Positions 1 through 8,287 of a DNA stretch of 64,000 nucleotides are shown in pieces. Position numbers and translations under genes: made by a program. Origin of the DNA: Paraburkholderia sp. Tr-20389 (GTDB taxonomy: Bacteria > Pseudomonadota > Gammaproteobacteria > Burkholderiales > Burkholderiaceae); NCBI RefSeq assembly GCF_017104565.1, contig NZ_JAAGPD010000011.1:142994-206993 (forward strand), read 5' to 3'. The notes beneath the pieces were generated by a model. The model had not been told where the DNA came from. It did not search any database and saw only the letters and a program-made list of their open reading frames with translations. Position 1 is the stretch's first letter. Every line of letters starts with the position of its first letter.

Positions 1-1
1 C

Positions 2-43
2 GGCAGATTCGAGATCGGCGACGGTTCTGACGAAGCGGAATAA
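2..43 (+). CDS. possible 3' end of a gene cut by the window edge
   Basis: The frame starting at base 2 reads GRFEIGDGSDEAE and then a TAA stop. Its third positions are mostly G or C, as in the real genes here, and the acidic tail is plausible for a protein C-terminus. Fourteen codons are too few to recognise a family, and other frames are also open over part of this stretch, so this is only a suggestion. Confidence 0.3.
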   Translation, partial: GRFEIGDGSDEAE

Positions 44-339
44 CGACGCATGATTTGTATTGTGGGATTGCCTGCACGCTTGACGCGTGACTCGTAGGGA
101 ATGTGACGGGCGCTTTCGCCAAAAACGTCGGGGCGATCGATCAGACATGATCGGAACACTCCGAACGCGACGCGCTCGCAGAAACTCGCAATAAGTTCGA
201 GCGTACGCTTTCCCGTACAATTCCTGATCAAGCAATATTGTCGCAGAAGCCGGCTGGCGCCGCTTTCGCCGCGCTGACCCTTCGAAGTCACGGTCATGCC
301 GTCGTCGTGCAACCGCTCGCTGCTGGCTCAATTGATTCT
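44..339. other. intergenic region upstream of the thioesterase gene
   Basis: About 300 bases with no convincing gene. An in-frame TTG at 238 would extend the next gene by 34 codons, but that stretch has no family similarity I can see. The region presumably carries the promoter of the thioesterase gene. No repeat or clear operator is visible. Confidence 0.5.
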
Positions 340-747
340 ATGGATGCCCCGATGACCCAGACTCTCCAACTCCCGCAGAAACCGTGCGCGCTGCGCGTCG
401 TCCCGCAACCGTCGGATGCGAACGTTCATGGCGATGTGTTCGGCGGCTGGATCATGGCGCAAGTCGACATTGCCGGCTCGATTCCCGCGAGCCGCCGCGC
501 GAACGGCCGCGTCGCGACCATCGCCGTCAATTCGTTCGTGTTCAAGCAGCCGGTGTTCGTCGGCGATCTGCTGAGCTTTTACGCCGATATCGTGAAGACG
601 GGCAACACGTCGGTGACGATCTCCGTCGAGGTCTACGCGCAGCGCATGAGCCTCGCGGAAGAAACGGTGAAGGTCACGGAAGCGACCCTCACGTATGTCG
701 CGACGGATACCGACCGCCGACCGCGCGCATTGCCGCCGCTGGAATGA
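340..747 (+). CDS. acyl-CoA thioesterase, hotdog fold (YciA-like)
   Basis: A small cytoplasmic hotdog-fold protein of about 135 residues, in the range of YciA/acyl-CoA hydrolase proteins that cleave acyl-CoA to free acid and CoA. Diagnostic is the segment NVHGDVFGGWIMAQVD, with the catalytic-loop pattern of this family (the N-x-x-G-x-x-F-GG-W region), followed by the beta strands VNSFVFKQPVFVGDLLSFYA and TVKVTEATLTYVA. Two ATG codons, at 340 and 352, are both plausible starts; the homologous part begins just after the second one. It stands alone, with a weak hairpin terminator after it and a convergent gene beyond. Substrate chain length cannot be read from the sequence. Confidence 0.85.
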   Translation: MDAPMTQTLQLPQKPCALRVVPQPSDANVHGDVFGGWIMAQVDIAGSIPASRRANGRVATIAVNSFVFKQPVFVGDLLSFYADIVKTGNTSVTISVEVYAQRMSLAEETVKVTEATLTYVATDTDRRPRALPPLE

Positions 748-755
748 TGTCGCGT

Positions 756-782
756 GCCGCGCCCGTTGCAGGCGCGGCCTTC
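756..782 (+). terminator. stem-loop after the thioesterase gene
   Basis: An 8-bp perfect GC stem (GCCGCGCC at 756-763, GGCGCGGC at 771-778) with a 7-base loop, followed by a short CTTTC run. It lies nine bases after the thioesterase stop, between converging genes. The weak T-tract keeps the terminator call moderate. Confidence 0.5.
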
Positions 783-806
783 AAACTTGACGGGTAAGTC
801 CGGCGC

Positions 807-3800
807 TCAGGCGTCCGCCGTCTCCATTGCCGCACTTTCCGCGCCACGCTGCAGCATGCCGGGAATCGCATGGTGCGGCAGCGGCTTCGCGAAGAAATAG
901 CCCTGCATCTCGTCGCACGCGCGCTCCTTCAGGAAGTCGAGTTGCGTCGACGTCTCCACGCCTTCCGCGATCACCTGGAGATTCAGCGAGTGGGCGAGCG
1001 CGATGATCGCGGACGTGATCGTCTCGTCATCTGACGATTCGCCGATATCCGACACAAACGATCTGTCGATCTTCAAGCGGTCCACCGGAAAGCGCTTCAG
1101 GTAGCTCAGGCTCGAATAGCCCGTGCCGAAGTCGTCGATCGCGAGGCCGATGCCGAGCGCGTGCAACTCGTTGAGCATCGACACGGCTTCTTCCGCGTTG
1201 CGCATGATGGTGCTCTCAGTCAGTTCGAGTTCCAGGTATTGCGGATCGAGGCCGGTTTCCTCCAGCACCTGCATCACGAGCTTCGCGATATCGCGCTGCT
1301 GGAACTGTCTCGCTGACAGGTTCACCGACACACGCGCAGGCGGCAGACCTTCGTCCTGCCACGCCTTGTTCTGTCGGCACGCTTCGCGCAGCACCCATTC
1401 CGACAGCGGCCCGATCAGCCCGCTTTCCTCGGCCACGGGGATGAACTGCGACGGCGGAATCAGGCCCACTTCGGGATCGTGCCAACGCACGAGCGCTTCC
1501 ATGCCGACCACCTGGCCGGTTTCGATATCCACCTGAGGCTGGTAGTGCAACAGGAATTCGTTGTCACGCAGCGCGCGGCGCAAGCGCCGCTCCAGGTTCA
1601 GCCGCGCGCCCGCCGACACGTTCATCTCCGGCTGATAGAACTGGAACGTGTTGCGGCCCATGTCCTTGGCGCGGTACATCGCGAGATCGGCCTTCTTCAT
1701 CAGCGTTTCGGCGTCGTCGCCGTCCTGCGGGAAGAGGCTCGCGCCCATGCTGCAGCCGACGTACAGCTCCGTGCCGTCGAGCCACACCGGTTCCGAAATC
1801 GACGCGCGCACGCGCTCCATCCACGCGATCAGCGACTGCTCGTCGACGGTATCCGTCATCACGATCACGAACTCGTCGCCGCCATGACGCGCAACGGTGT
1901 CGCTGGCCCGCGCGCAACGCGCGAGACGATCCGCGACCACCGACAGCAGCCGGTCGCCCACGCTATGACCCAAGCTGTCGTTGACGTTCTTGAAGCCGTC
2001 GAGATCGATGAACACGACGGCGACGCCCTTGTGATGCCGCTGCGAAACGATCAGCGCATGCTGCAAGCGGTCGCGCAGCAGGTTGCGGTTCGGCAGACGC
2101 GTGAGGCTGTCGTAGTTCGCCTGATATTCGAGCTGTTCCTGATAGCGGATCAGCGCAGTCACGTCGTTGATGACAGCGATGTGGTGCGTGGTCTGTCCGT
2201 CGGCATCAGGCACGGGCGCGATATACAGCTGATTCCAGAACAGCGCACCGTCCTTGCGGTAATTGCGCAGCACCGCGCTCACTTCGCGGTTCGCCGCGAG
2301 CGCCTGACGGATCGCCGCAATGCCTTCCTGATCGCGGTCGTCGCGCTGCAGCAGACGGCAGTCCTGGCCGATCACTTCCTGCGGATCGTAACCCGTGATG
2401 CGCTTGAACGCCGGGTTCACGTATTCGATCAGATTGCCGTCCTTCGAAGGCCCCGTGATCAGGATCGCGTTGACGCTCGCATCGAGCGCGCGGCTTTGCA
2501 GGCGCAGCGCGAGATCGGCGCGCTTGCGCTCGGTGATGTCGGTGTACGAACCGAGCACGCCGATCACGCGACCGTCGCTGTCGGTGAACGGCAGCTTGCT
2601 CGTGACCGTCGTGCGATGCACGCCGTCGATCACCAGGTCGGTTTCGTAGTTCATCTTCGGCACGCCGGACACCATGACCTCGGTATCCTGGCGGCCCAGC
2701 GGATCGGCGAATGCGCGCCACGGCATGTCCTCGTCGCGCTTGCCGATCACCTGCTCCGGATAGGCAAGGCCCGCGTCGCGCGCGAACGCCATGTTGCAGC
2801 CGAGATAGCGCAGTTCCTTGTCCTTCCAGAAAATGCGCTGCGGAATATTGTCGATCACCGTTTCCAGCATCTGGTTGGAACGCTGCGCTTCGGCTTCCGC
2901 GTTGATCTGCTCGGTGACGTCGTCGGCGAGCACGAACAGGGAGGGCCGGCCCATGAAGGTCATCGCGTGATACGAGATGTCGGCGCTGATCTGGGAGCCG
3001 TCCTTGCGCCGGTGATGCCAGACGCCCGCCATCGTGCGCGGCCCGCCGGGCGTCACGTCGCTGCGCTGCAAGTGCGTTTCGAGCCGCGCGACTTCGGAGT
3101 GCGGGCGGATCGCGCGCACCGTCATCGCCAGAAACTCGTTCTCCGAGTAGCCGTATTGCTGGACGGCCGCGGTGTTCACGGCGAGAAAACGCAACGTGTC
3201 GCGATCGAAGATATACATCGGCACAGGATGCTGCTCGAACAACCCGCGAAAGCGCTCGTCGTTCCGGTGCAGCGCCTTGGCGATGCGCAGCTTCTCCCGC
3301 GCGACGTTTTCCCGCGCGCCAAACGTGTAGATGAGGAGCCCGCTGCCAGCGAGCATCGTGACGACGAGAAACAGCATCGCGTAGCGCGAGTCGCGCATCG
3401 ACGCGTCGAGCGCCGCCTTCAGCGCGCGGTCTTCCTGCGCGCGCAGCTGATCCATGTGCGCTTCGAGGCGGTCGATGTCCATGCCGAGCCGCGTATAGGT
3501 CTGCGCGGCCCAGGCACGCGAGGCGTCCTGCTCGGGGGCCGTGGTTTTCGCGAGGGCGACCGCGATGTCCTGCTGCAGGCGGTTGCCATTGACCGTGAGC
3601 TCGTCGAGCGCGCCGCCGACGCCCGGCTGGCCCGCAAGCTGCTGATGCAGCGCCCGGTCGATCTGCGCGAGCGACGCGGACATATTCGTCACCGCATTCC
3701 CCGGGGCTGGCTCAGCCGACGCCTCGTAGCGCCCGAGCACGTCGAGACCGTCCTCGAGCGTCGAGCGATAGGCTTCCAGGTTCTGACGGATGGCCGTCGA

Positions 3801-3929
3801 ACGGGCCGTGCGCGCATCGGCGTCGCGCTGTCCGCAAATCTGCGTGTACGCGACGAACGCGTTCGCGCCGACGGCAGCCGCGACGACGGCCAGATTGATC
3901 AGCAGCCGCTTCGATAGAAAAGAGATCAT
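807..3929 (-). CDS. membrane PAS-GGDEF-EAL cyclic-di-GMP enzyme
   Basis: A 1040-residue inner-membrane sensor that should make and/or break cyclic-di-GMP. The start at 3929 (MISFLSKRLL) puts a transmembrane helix at residues 6-26. A helical periplasmic stretch of roughly 150 residues and a second helix (MLFLVVTMLAGSGLLIYTFG) follow. Next come three PAS/PAC units, then a GGDEF domain with an intact GGDEF motif near residue 683 and an inhibitory I-site (RASD five residues before it). The EAL domain has EALVRW near 811 and DDFGTGYSSL. Both catalytic signatures are intact, so either activity is possible. It stands alone; an upstream extension to 4046 is open but places basic residues before the first helix and is unlikely. 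Confidence 0.92.
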   Translation of the reverse strand: MISFLSKRLLINLAVVAAAVGANAFVAYTQICGQRDADARTARSTAIRQNLEAYRSTLEDGLDVLGRYEASAEPAPGNAVTNMSASLAQIDRALHQQLAGQPGVGGALDELTVNGNRLQQDIAVALAKTTAPEQDASRAWAAQTYTRLGMDIDRLEAHMDQLRAQEDRALKAALDASMRDSRYAMLFLVVTMLAGSGLLIYTFGARENVAREKLRIAKALHRNDERFRGLFEQHPVPMYIFDRDTLRFLAVNTAAVQQYGYSENEFLAMTVRAIRPHSEVARLETHLQRSDVTPGGPRTMAGVWHHRRKDGSQISADISYHAMTFMGRPSLFVLADDVTEQINAEAEAQRSNQMLETVIDNIPQRIFWKDKELRYLGCNMAFARDAGLAYPEQVIGKRDEDMPWRAFADPLGRQDTEVMVSGVPKMNYETDLVIDGVHRTTVTSKLPFTDSDGRVIGVLGSYTDITERKRADLALRLQSRALDASVNAILITGPSKDGNLIEYVNPAFKRITGYDPQEVIGQDCRLLQRDDRDQEGIAAIRQALAANREVSAVLRNYRKDGALFWNQLYIAPVPDADGQTTHHIAVINDVTALIRYQEQLEYQANYDSLTRLPNRNLLRDRLQHALIVSQRHHKGVAVVFIDLDGFKNVNDSLGHSVGDRLLSVVADRLARCARASDTVARHGGDEFVIVMTDTVDEQSLIAWMERVRASISEPVWLDGTELYVGCSMGASLFPQDGDDAETLMKKADLAMYRAKDMGRNTFQFYQPEMNVSAGARLNLERRLRRALRDNEFLLHYQPQVDIETGQVVGMEALVRWHDPEVGLIPPSQFIPVAEESGLIGPLSEWVLREACRQNKAWQDEGLPPARVSVNLSARQFQQRDIAKLVMQVLEETGLDPQYLELELTESTIMRNAEEAVSMLNELHALGIGLAIDDFGTGYSSLSYLKRFPVDRLKIDRSFVSDIGESSDDETITSAIIALAHSLNLQVIAEGVETSTQLDFLKERACDEMQGYFFAKPLPHHAIPGMLQRGAESAAMETADA

Positions 3930-4110
3930 AGGTTCCGAACGTCGTTCGATCCTGCAGGCGGGGCGCGCGACAAAGCCGTTTACGGGGCGGCGCACGCGCG
4001 ACGCGATCGAAACAGGCGCTGCCGGGCGCAGCGCTTTACGCGCCAACCTTTGGATAACGGCAGCGTTCGGAAGAGATTGAGGGTAAAACCGAAAAAATCT
4101 TGCGCCCGAT

Positions 4111-4587
4111 TCAGCCTGCGAGCCCGAATTCCTTCATCGCCGGCACGAAATCGTGGTTGCTCGCCGCCTTGCGCGACAGTTTCGCGAGCACGTAACGCTG
4201 AAACGGCGCCAGTTGCGCCCATTGCGCCGCGCTCGGGGCAGCGAGATCCGCAAGCTCCGCCTGGTTCAGCACGGTCTCCGGCACGACTGCCGTGTCCCGC
4301 CATGCCGGGTTATCCTCGGGCGTAAACCATTCGGGCTCGACGTTCGCGTGCGTGCGCATCATCTCGAACAGGGCATGATCGAAGTTCGGCTCGATCGCCG
4401 TGTCGTCCTCGACGGGAAAGCGCGCCAGCAGCGCGCGGTCTTCGTGCGGCAGCATCTGCCATTGTTCGAGCGAAATCCGCAGCCCGAAACGGTCGAGATT
4501 GAATCGAACGACCATCGGGATATATTTCAAATTCTCTGAAGATTCAATCTCGAAGTTGAACAGCAGGGGCGCATCATTGAGTCCCAT
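4111..4587 (-). CDS. nitrate reductase-associated protein family
   Basis: A 158-residue soluble protein matching the conserved nitrate-reductase-associated family, recognised by an N-terminal FNFE segment, the RFNLDRFGLRISLEQWQ stretch and the tail FVLAKLSRK-like helix with N-HDFVPAMKEFGL. The molecular function of the family is unknown; the name comes from gene neighbourhood in cyanobacteria and proteobacteria. A good ribosome site (AGAGGAAT) precedes the ATG. It is divergent from fdhD, whose product sulfurates molybdenum-cofactor enzymes, so the pairing is consistent with a role around molybdoenzymes, although no nitrate reductase is in the window. Confidence 0.8.
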   Translation of the reverse strand: MGLNDAPLLFNFEIESSENLKYIPMVVRFNLDRFGLRISLEQWQMLPHEDRALLARFPVEDDTAIEPNFDHALFEMMRTHANVEPEWFTPEDNPAWRDTAVVPETVLNQAELADLAAPSAAQWAQLAPFQRYVLAKLSRKAASNHDFVPAMKEFGLAG

Positions 4588-4704
4588 GACAGATTCCTCT
4601 TATTCGGCGGCCAACGCGCTATGCCGGTCTGAGGTATTTTAGAACCTTATTCGCGGCATGGCGGCCTTGGGGCCGGGTCGCTCCATTAGTGCAGGAGTCA
4701 GCAG

Positions 4705-5526
4705 GTGAACGAACTGGATACGGGCGAACAGCCGGGCATCGTCGAGCAGGCGGTGCGCCGTCACCGCGGCGGCGCGGTCGAAAGCGTCGCCGATCATGTC
4801 GGCCAGGAATGGCCTGTCGCGCTCGTCTTCAACGGCATTTCGCATGCGGTGATGATGTGTACGCCGCGCGATCTGGAAGAGTTCGCGGTCGGCTTTGCGA
4901 TTTCGGAAGGGATCGTCGAGCGCGGCGCGCACATTCAGGACATCGAGGTCGAGTTCCGCGACGGCAAGTTGCCGCATGCTGAAGTGCAGTTGACCGTCGT
5001 GCAGCAGGCGTTCGCCGCCTTGAAGGAAAAGCGCCGCGCGCTGTCGGGACGCACGGGCTGTGGCGTGTGCGGGATCGAGAGCATCGACCTGCTCGATCTG
5101 GCGCCGGAACGCGTGCCCGACACCGGCTTCCTGGCGCGCCTCGCGCCCGATGCTATCGCCCGAGCCGCGAGGGAACTGCCCGCGCACCAGGCGCTCACGA
5201 AGATGACGGGTGGCCTGCACGCGGCCGCGTGGTGCGACGCGACGGGCGCGATCCGTTATGCGTTCGAGGACGTCGGCCGTCACAACGCACTCGACAAGCT
5301 GATCGGGCGTCTGTCGCTGGACCGCGTCGACACGCGGGACGGATTCGTTTTCCTGTCGAGCCGCGCGAGCTACGAGCTGGTGCGCAAGGCGGCGCGAGTC
5401 GACATTCCGATGGTCGCGACGATTTCGGCACCGTCGTCGCTGGCCATCACGATTGCGCGCGAAGCAGGTGTGAGGCTGGTGAGCTTCTGCCGCGAGTCGA
5501 GTTACGTCGATTACGACACCGTCTGA
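4705..5526 (+). CDS. fdhD: formate dehydrogenase accessory sulfurtransferase FdhD
   Basis: FdhD passes sulfur from IscS to the molybdenum (or tungsten) bis-MGD cofactor before insertion into formate dehydrogenase. The 273-residue length fits the family. The sulfur-carrying cysteine pair is present in GRTGCGVCGIES near residue 120, and the C-terminal half has the expected ALTKMTGGLHAAAW and FEDVGRHNALDKLIG motifs. The start is GTG at 4705, preceded by GCAGGAG. The target formate dehydrogenase is not in this window. Confidence 0.95.
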   Translation: MNELDTGEQPGIVEQAVRRHRGGAVESVADHVGQEWPVALVFNGISHAVMMCTPRDLEEFAVGFAISEGIVERGAHIQDIEVEFRDGKLPHAEVQLTVVQQAFAALKEKRRALSGRTGCGVCGIESIDLLDLAPERVPDTGFLARLAPDAIARAARELPAHQALTKMTGGLHAAAWCDATGAIRYAFEDVGRHNALDKLIGRLSLDRVDTRDGFVFLSSRASYELVRKAARVDIPMVATISAPSSLAITIAREAGVRLVSFCRESSYVDYDTV

Positions 5527-5544
5527 CGCCTGCTTCTTTCACGT

Positions 5545-6309
5545 TCAGCTGAACTGGCGGAAGTCGGGCTTGCGCTTCTCGAAGAACGCCTTGAACGCTT
5601 CCTTCGCCTCGGGCGCGAGCAGCATCTTTGCGAAGTGCACGGCTTCGTCGGTCATTTGGGTCTGGATTTCGTGCTGCGCGGCGCGCTTCATCATTTGCTT
5701 GGTGAGGCGCAGCGACGAAGCAGGCAGTGCTGCGAGCTTCTGCGCCTGCTGGAGCGCGAACGCATCGACTTCGGCGGCGGGCAGCAGACGGTTCACGAAG
5801 CCCATGCGATGCGCTTCTTTCGCGTCGAACGGTTCGCCGAGCATCAGCTTTTCGGCCGCCGCCTGATAGCCGGCCACGCGCTGCAACAGCAGTGACGACG
5901 CGGCTTCCGGGCACAGGCCGAGTTGCGAGAAAGGCAGCGAGAACGTCGCGGTGTCGGCAGCGTAGACGAGATCGCAATGCAGGAGCAGCGTCGTGCCGAT
6001 GCCGACGGCGGCACCCGCCACCGATGCCACCAGAGGCTTCTCCGCCGAACTGATTGCGCGCAGGAACTGGAACACGGGTGCGTCTTCGCCGACGGGCGGC
6101 TGCTTCATGAAATCTTCGAGATCGTTGCCAGCGCTGAAAATGCCCGCGCTTCCGCGGATGAGCACCGCACGGATGGCGGTGTCCGTTTGCGCTTCGACCA
6201 GCGCGTCGGCCATCGTCTGGTACATCGCCGCCGTGATCGCGTTTTTCTTTTCCGCGCGGTTGAAGGCGATCGTTAGCACGTCGTGCGTGCGGGTTAGTTC
6301 GATTTCCAC
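5545..6309 (-). CDS. enoyl-CoA hydratase/isomerase family protein
   Basis: A 254-residue crotonase-fold protein expected to hydrate or isomerise enoyl-CoA. The oxyanion-hole signature GSAGIFSAGNDLEDF is present. In the second active-site loop GAAVGIGTTLLLHCDL the usual first catalytic Glu position is Thr, while the second acidic residue is kept in GLCPEAASS. This pattern resembles single-Glu isomerases such as PaaG/ECI more than classical hydratases. I chose GTG at 6309 because GGAAGGAGA sits just upstream. An open extension to 6420 runs into the outer arm of repeat copy A and is not real. It lies downstream of the beta-oxidation cluster but is separated from it by that repeat. Confidence 0.9.
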   Translation of the reverse strand: MEIELTRTHDVLTIAFNRAEKKNAITAAMYQTMADALVEAQTDTAIRAVLIRGSAGIFSAGNDLEDFMKQPPVGEDAPVFQFLRAISSAEKPLVASVAGAAVGIGTTLLLHCDLVYAADTATFSLPFSQLGLCPEAASSLLLQRVAGYQAAAEKLMLGEPFDAKEAHRMGFVNRLLPAAEVDAFALQQAQKLAALPASSLRLTKQMMKRAAQHEIQTQMTDEAVHFAKMLLAPEAKEAFKAFFEKRKPDFRQFS

Positions 6310-6420
6310 TGTTTGTCTCCTTCCAGGTTGCTGCTTTCCGCGAAGCGGGTGATTTGCCTGCGGCGCGGCTTTGCCGGGTTTTTCTGCGCTGGCATCCGCG
6401 CTTTCGTAGTGGTTGTTCAT

Positions 6421-7005
6421 GCGTTGCCCCTGTGCGGGGCGGCACCTACTTTTCTTTGCAGCGGCAAAGAAAAGTAGGCAAAAGAAAGCCGCTCACACCG
6501 CTAGCTTTTGTACTTGCCTGCGGGCCCCCTACGGGTCCCGCACTCCACACGGCAACACATCGTTTTGCGCCCGTTGCCAGCGCCTTGAGCAGGCTCATCA
6601 CCCACTCCAATCACCCGCAGGCAGCCAGCGGCAGCGACTCGTCTGCGCCGCCCAGGTGGCAAACTGTGTGTAGCTTGTCGCGCCATATGCGTTGACGATC
6701 CTACGACACCGATCCGCTTTTCAGTCCGGAGTGGTGCATCTACGTCGAGACGGCCTACACACAGTTTGCCACCTGGGCGGCCGTCGACTCCTGGTAACGC
6801 GGTCCGTGACGCGGGAATGTGAAGCGGGTGATGCGTGAGTTAGCACGCTGGCAACGCGCGCAAGCAGGCGCGTTGCCGCGCGGAGCGTAAGAACTGTTGG
6901 GGGCCCGCAGGCAACAACTAGCACTGGCGGTGTGAGCCCGCTTTCTTTGCTTACTTTCTTTGCGGCGGCAAAGAAAGTAAGTGCCGCCCCGCACAGGGGC
7001 AACGC
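6421..7005. repeat. quasi-palindromic interspersed element, copy A (585 bp)
   Basis: Perfect 25-bp terminal inverted repeats at 6421-6445 and 6981-7005 (outer sequence GCGTTGCCCCTGTGCGGG). Just inside lie two long hairpins: 6445-6478 (15-bp stem, CCTACTTTTCTTTGC, loop AGCG) and 6950-6981 (14-bp stem, CTTACTTTCTTTGC, loop GGCG). The intervening arms are diverged inverted copies of each other (both carry TGCCTGCGGGCCCCC and a GGCAAC...GTTGCC hairpin). In the centre are perfect 27-bp inverted repeats (6647-6673, 6755-6781) around an 81-bp core. Inverted similarity continues outward to about 6355 and 7076 (CGGCAAAGCCGCGCCGCAGG on the right), ending against the thiolase stop. No transposase is encoded; frames across it are not credible genes. 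Confidence 0.9.
6674..6754 (+). other. 81-bp core of copy A (reference orientation)
   Basis: Core between the 27-bp inverted repeats. On the + strand it carries CCGATCCGCTTTTCAGTCC at about 6709-6727. Relative to the hairpin types on either side, it has the same orientation as in copy B and the opposite orientation to copy C. Confidence 0.85.
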
Positions 7006-7076
7006 ATGAAGCAAGACAACATAACGCGGATGCCCGCGAAGAAAAAAACGGCAAAGCCGCGCCGCAGGCAAAAACC

Positions 7077-8276
7077 TTAAACCCGCTCAATAATCCCAGC
7101 GGCACCCATGCCGGTCCCCACACACATAGTGACCATCCCGTACTTCAAATTCCTGCGCCGCAGGCCATGAACAACGGTTGCAGCACGAATCGCACCCGTC
7201 GCCCCGAGCGGGTGACCCAACGCGATAGCGCCGCCAAGCGGATTGACCTTGGACACATCGAGCCCAAGATCGTTAATAACCGCCAGCGACTGTGCGGCAA
7301 ACGCCTCATTGAGTTCGATCCAGTCGATATCGTCCTGCTTCAGACCCGCTGCCTTCAGCGCAGCCGGAATCGCTTCCTTGGGCCCGATGCCCATGATCTC
7401 CGGCGGCACCCCACGCACGGCGAAACTCACGAATCGAGCCAGCGGCGTCAGATTGAACTGCTTGAGAATCTTCTCCGACACGACGATCAACGCGCCCGCG
7501 CCATCCGACGTCTGCGAGCTGTTACCCGCCGTCACCGTGCCCTTGTTCGCAAACACGGTGCGCAACTTCGCCAGCCCTTCCATCGACGTGTCCGCGCGCG
7601 GACCTTCATCGAGCGCCACCTCACGCGTCTTCACGCGCACTTCGCCCGTCGCGAGATCGGGGAAACGCTCGGTGATCGTGTACGGTGCGATCTCGTCGGC
7701 AAACTCGCCCGCCTGTTGCGCGGCAAACGCCTTGCGGTGCGATTCGACCGAAAACTGATCCTGCTGTTCGCGGCTCACCTTCCAGCGCTCGGCGACCTTC
7801 TCGGCCGTCAGACCCATCCCGTACGCGATGCCGACGTCCTCATTGCGATCGAAGATATGCGGCGACAGCGACGGCTTGTTGCCCATCATCGGCACCATGC
7901 TCATCGATTCGCAGCCGCCCGCGATCATCACATCCGATTCGCCGACGCGAATGCGATCCGCCGCCATCGCGAGCGCCGTCACGCCCGACGCGCAGAAGCG
8001 GTTCACCGTCACGCCGCCGACGGTGCTCGGCAGACCGGCGAGCAGCGCGCCCATCCGCGCGACGTTCAGGCCCTGCTCGGCTTCGGGAATCGCACAGCCG
8101 ATGATCGCGTCTTCGATCAACGATGTATCGAGACCGGGCACCTGCGCCACAGCCGACTTGATCGCGTGCACCAGCAGTTCGTCCGGGCGCGTGTTCCGGA
8201 ACATGCCGCGCGGCGCCTTGCCGATCGGCGTGCGGCTCGCGGCAACGATATATGCGTCCTGCAATTGCTTTGTCAT
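7077..8276 (-). CDS. fadA: acetyl-CoA C-acyltransferase (3-ketoacyl-CoA thiolase)
   Basis: Thiolase of 399 residues carrying out the last step of beta-oxidation, CoA-dependent cleavage of 3-ketoacyl-CoA. The nucleophilic cysteine is C95 in VNRFCASG. The C-terminal active-site residues are seen in GGAIALGHPLGATGAIR (His) and MCVGTGMGAAGI (second Cys). It starts 11 bases after the stop of the FadN-like fusion gene, so the two are surely co-transcribed. Its stop codon lies directly against the outer arm of repeat copy A. The symbol follows function; FadI-like naming would be equally fair. Confidence 0.94.
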   Translation of the reverse strand: MTKQLQDAYIVAASRTPIGKAPRGMFRNTRPDELLVHAIKSAVAQVPGLDTSLIEDAIIGCAIPEAEQGLNVARMGALLAGLPSTVGGVTVNRFCASGVTALAMAADRIRVGESDVMIAGGCESMSMVPMMGNKPSLSPHIFDRNEDVGIAYGMGLTAEKVAERWKVSREQQDQFSVESHRKAFAAQQAGEFADEIAPYTITERFPDLATGEVRVKTREVALDEGPRADTSMEGLAKLRTVFANKGTVTAGNSSQTSDGAGALIVVSEKILKQFNLTPLARFVSFAVRGVPPEIMGIGPKEAIPAALKAAGLKQDDIDWIELNEAFAAQSLAVINDLGLDVSKVNPLGGAIALGHPLGATGAIRAATVVHGLRRRNLKYGMVTMCVGTGMGAAGIIERV

Positions 8277-8287
8277 TTGAGGCTCCC

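Noticed and set aside
1479-3917. An 812-codon plus-strand frame opposite the GGDEF-EAL gene
   Set aside because: Composition is that of an antisense shadow; the minus-strand frame has intact GGDEF and EAL signatures.
6310-6420. N-terminal extension of the enoyl-CoA hydratase
   Set aside because: The added 37 codons lie in the outer arm of repeat copy A, while a strong ribosome site precedes the GTG at 6309.
6421-7005. Repeat copies considered as insertion sequences
   Set aside because: No transposase frame, and I see no clear target-site duplication beside the ends. A non-autonomous element remains possible and is reported as a finding.
6501-7123. Several open frames of 60-122 codons inside repeat copy A, with similar ones in copies B and C, encoding Arg/Ala-rich peptides
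   Set aside because: They follow the inverted symmetry of the element on both strands, differ by frame-breaking indels between copies, lack ribosome sites, and match no family. They are by-products of the repeat.
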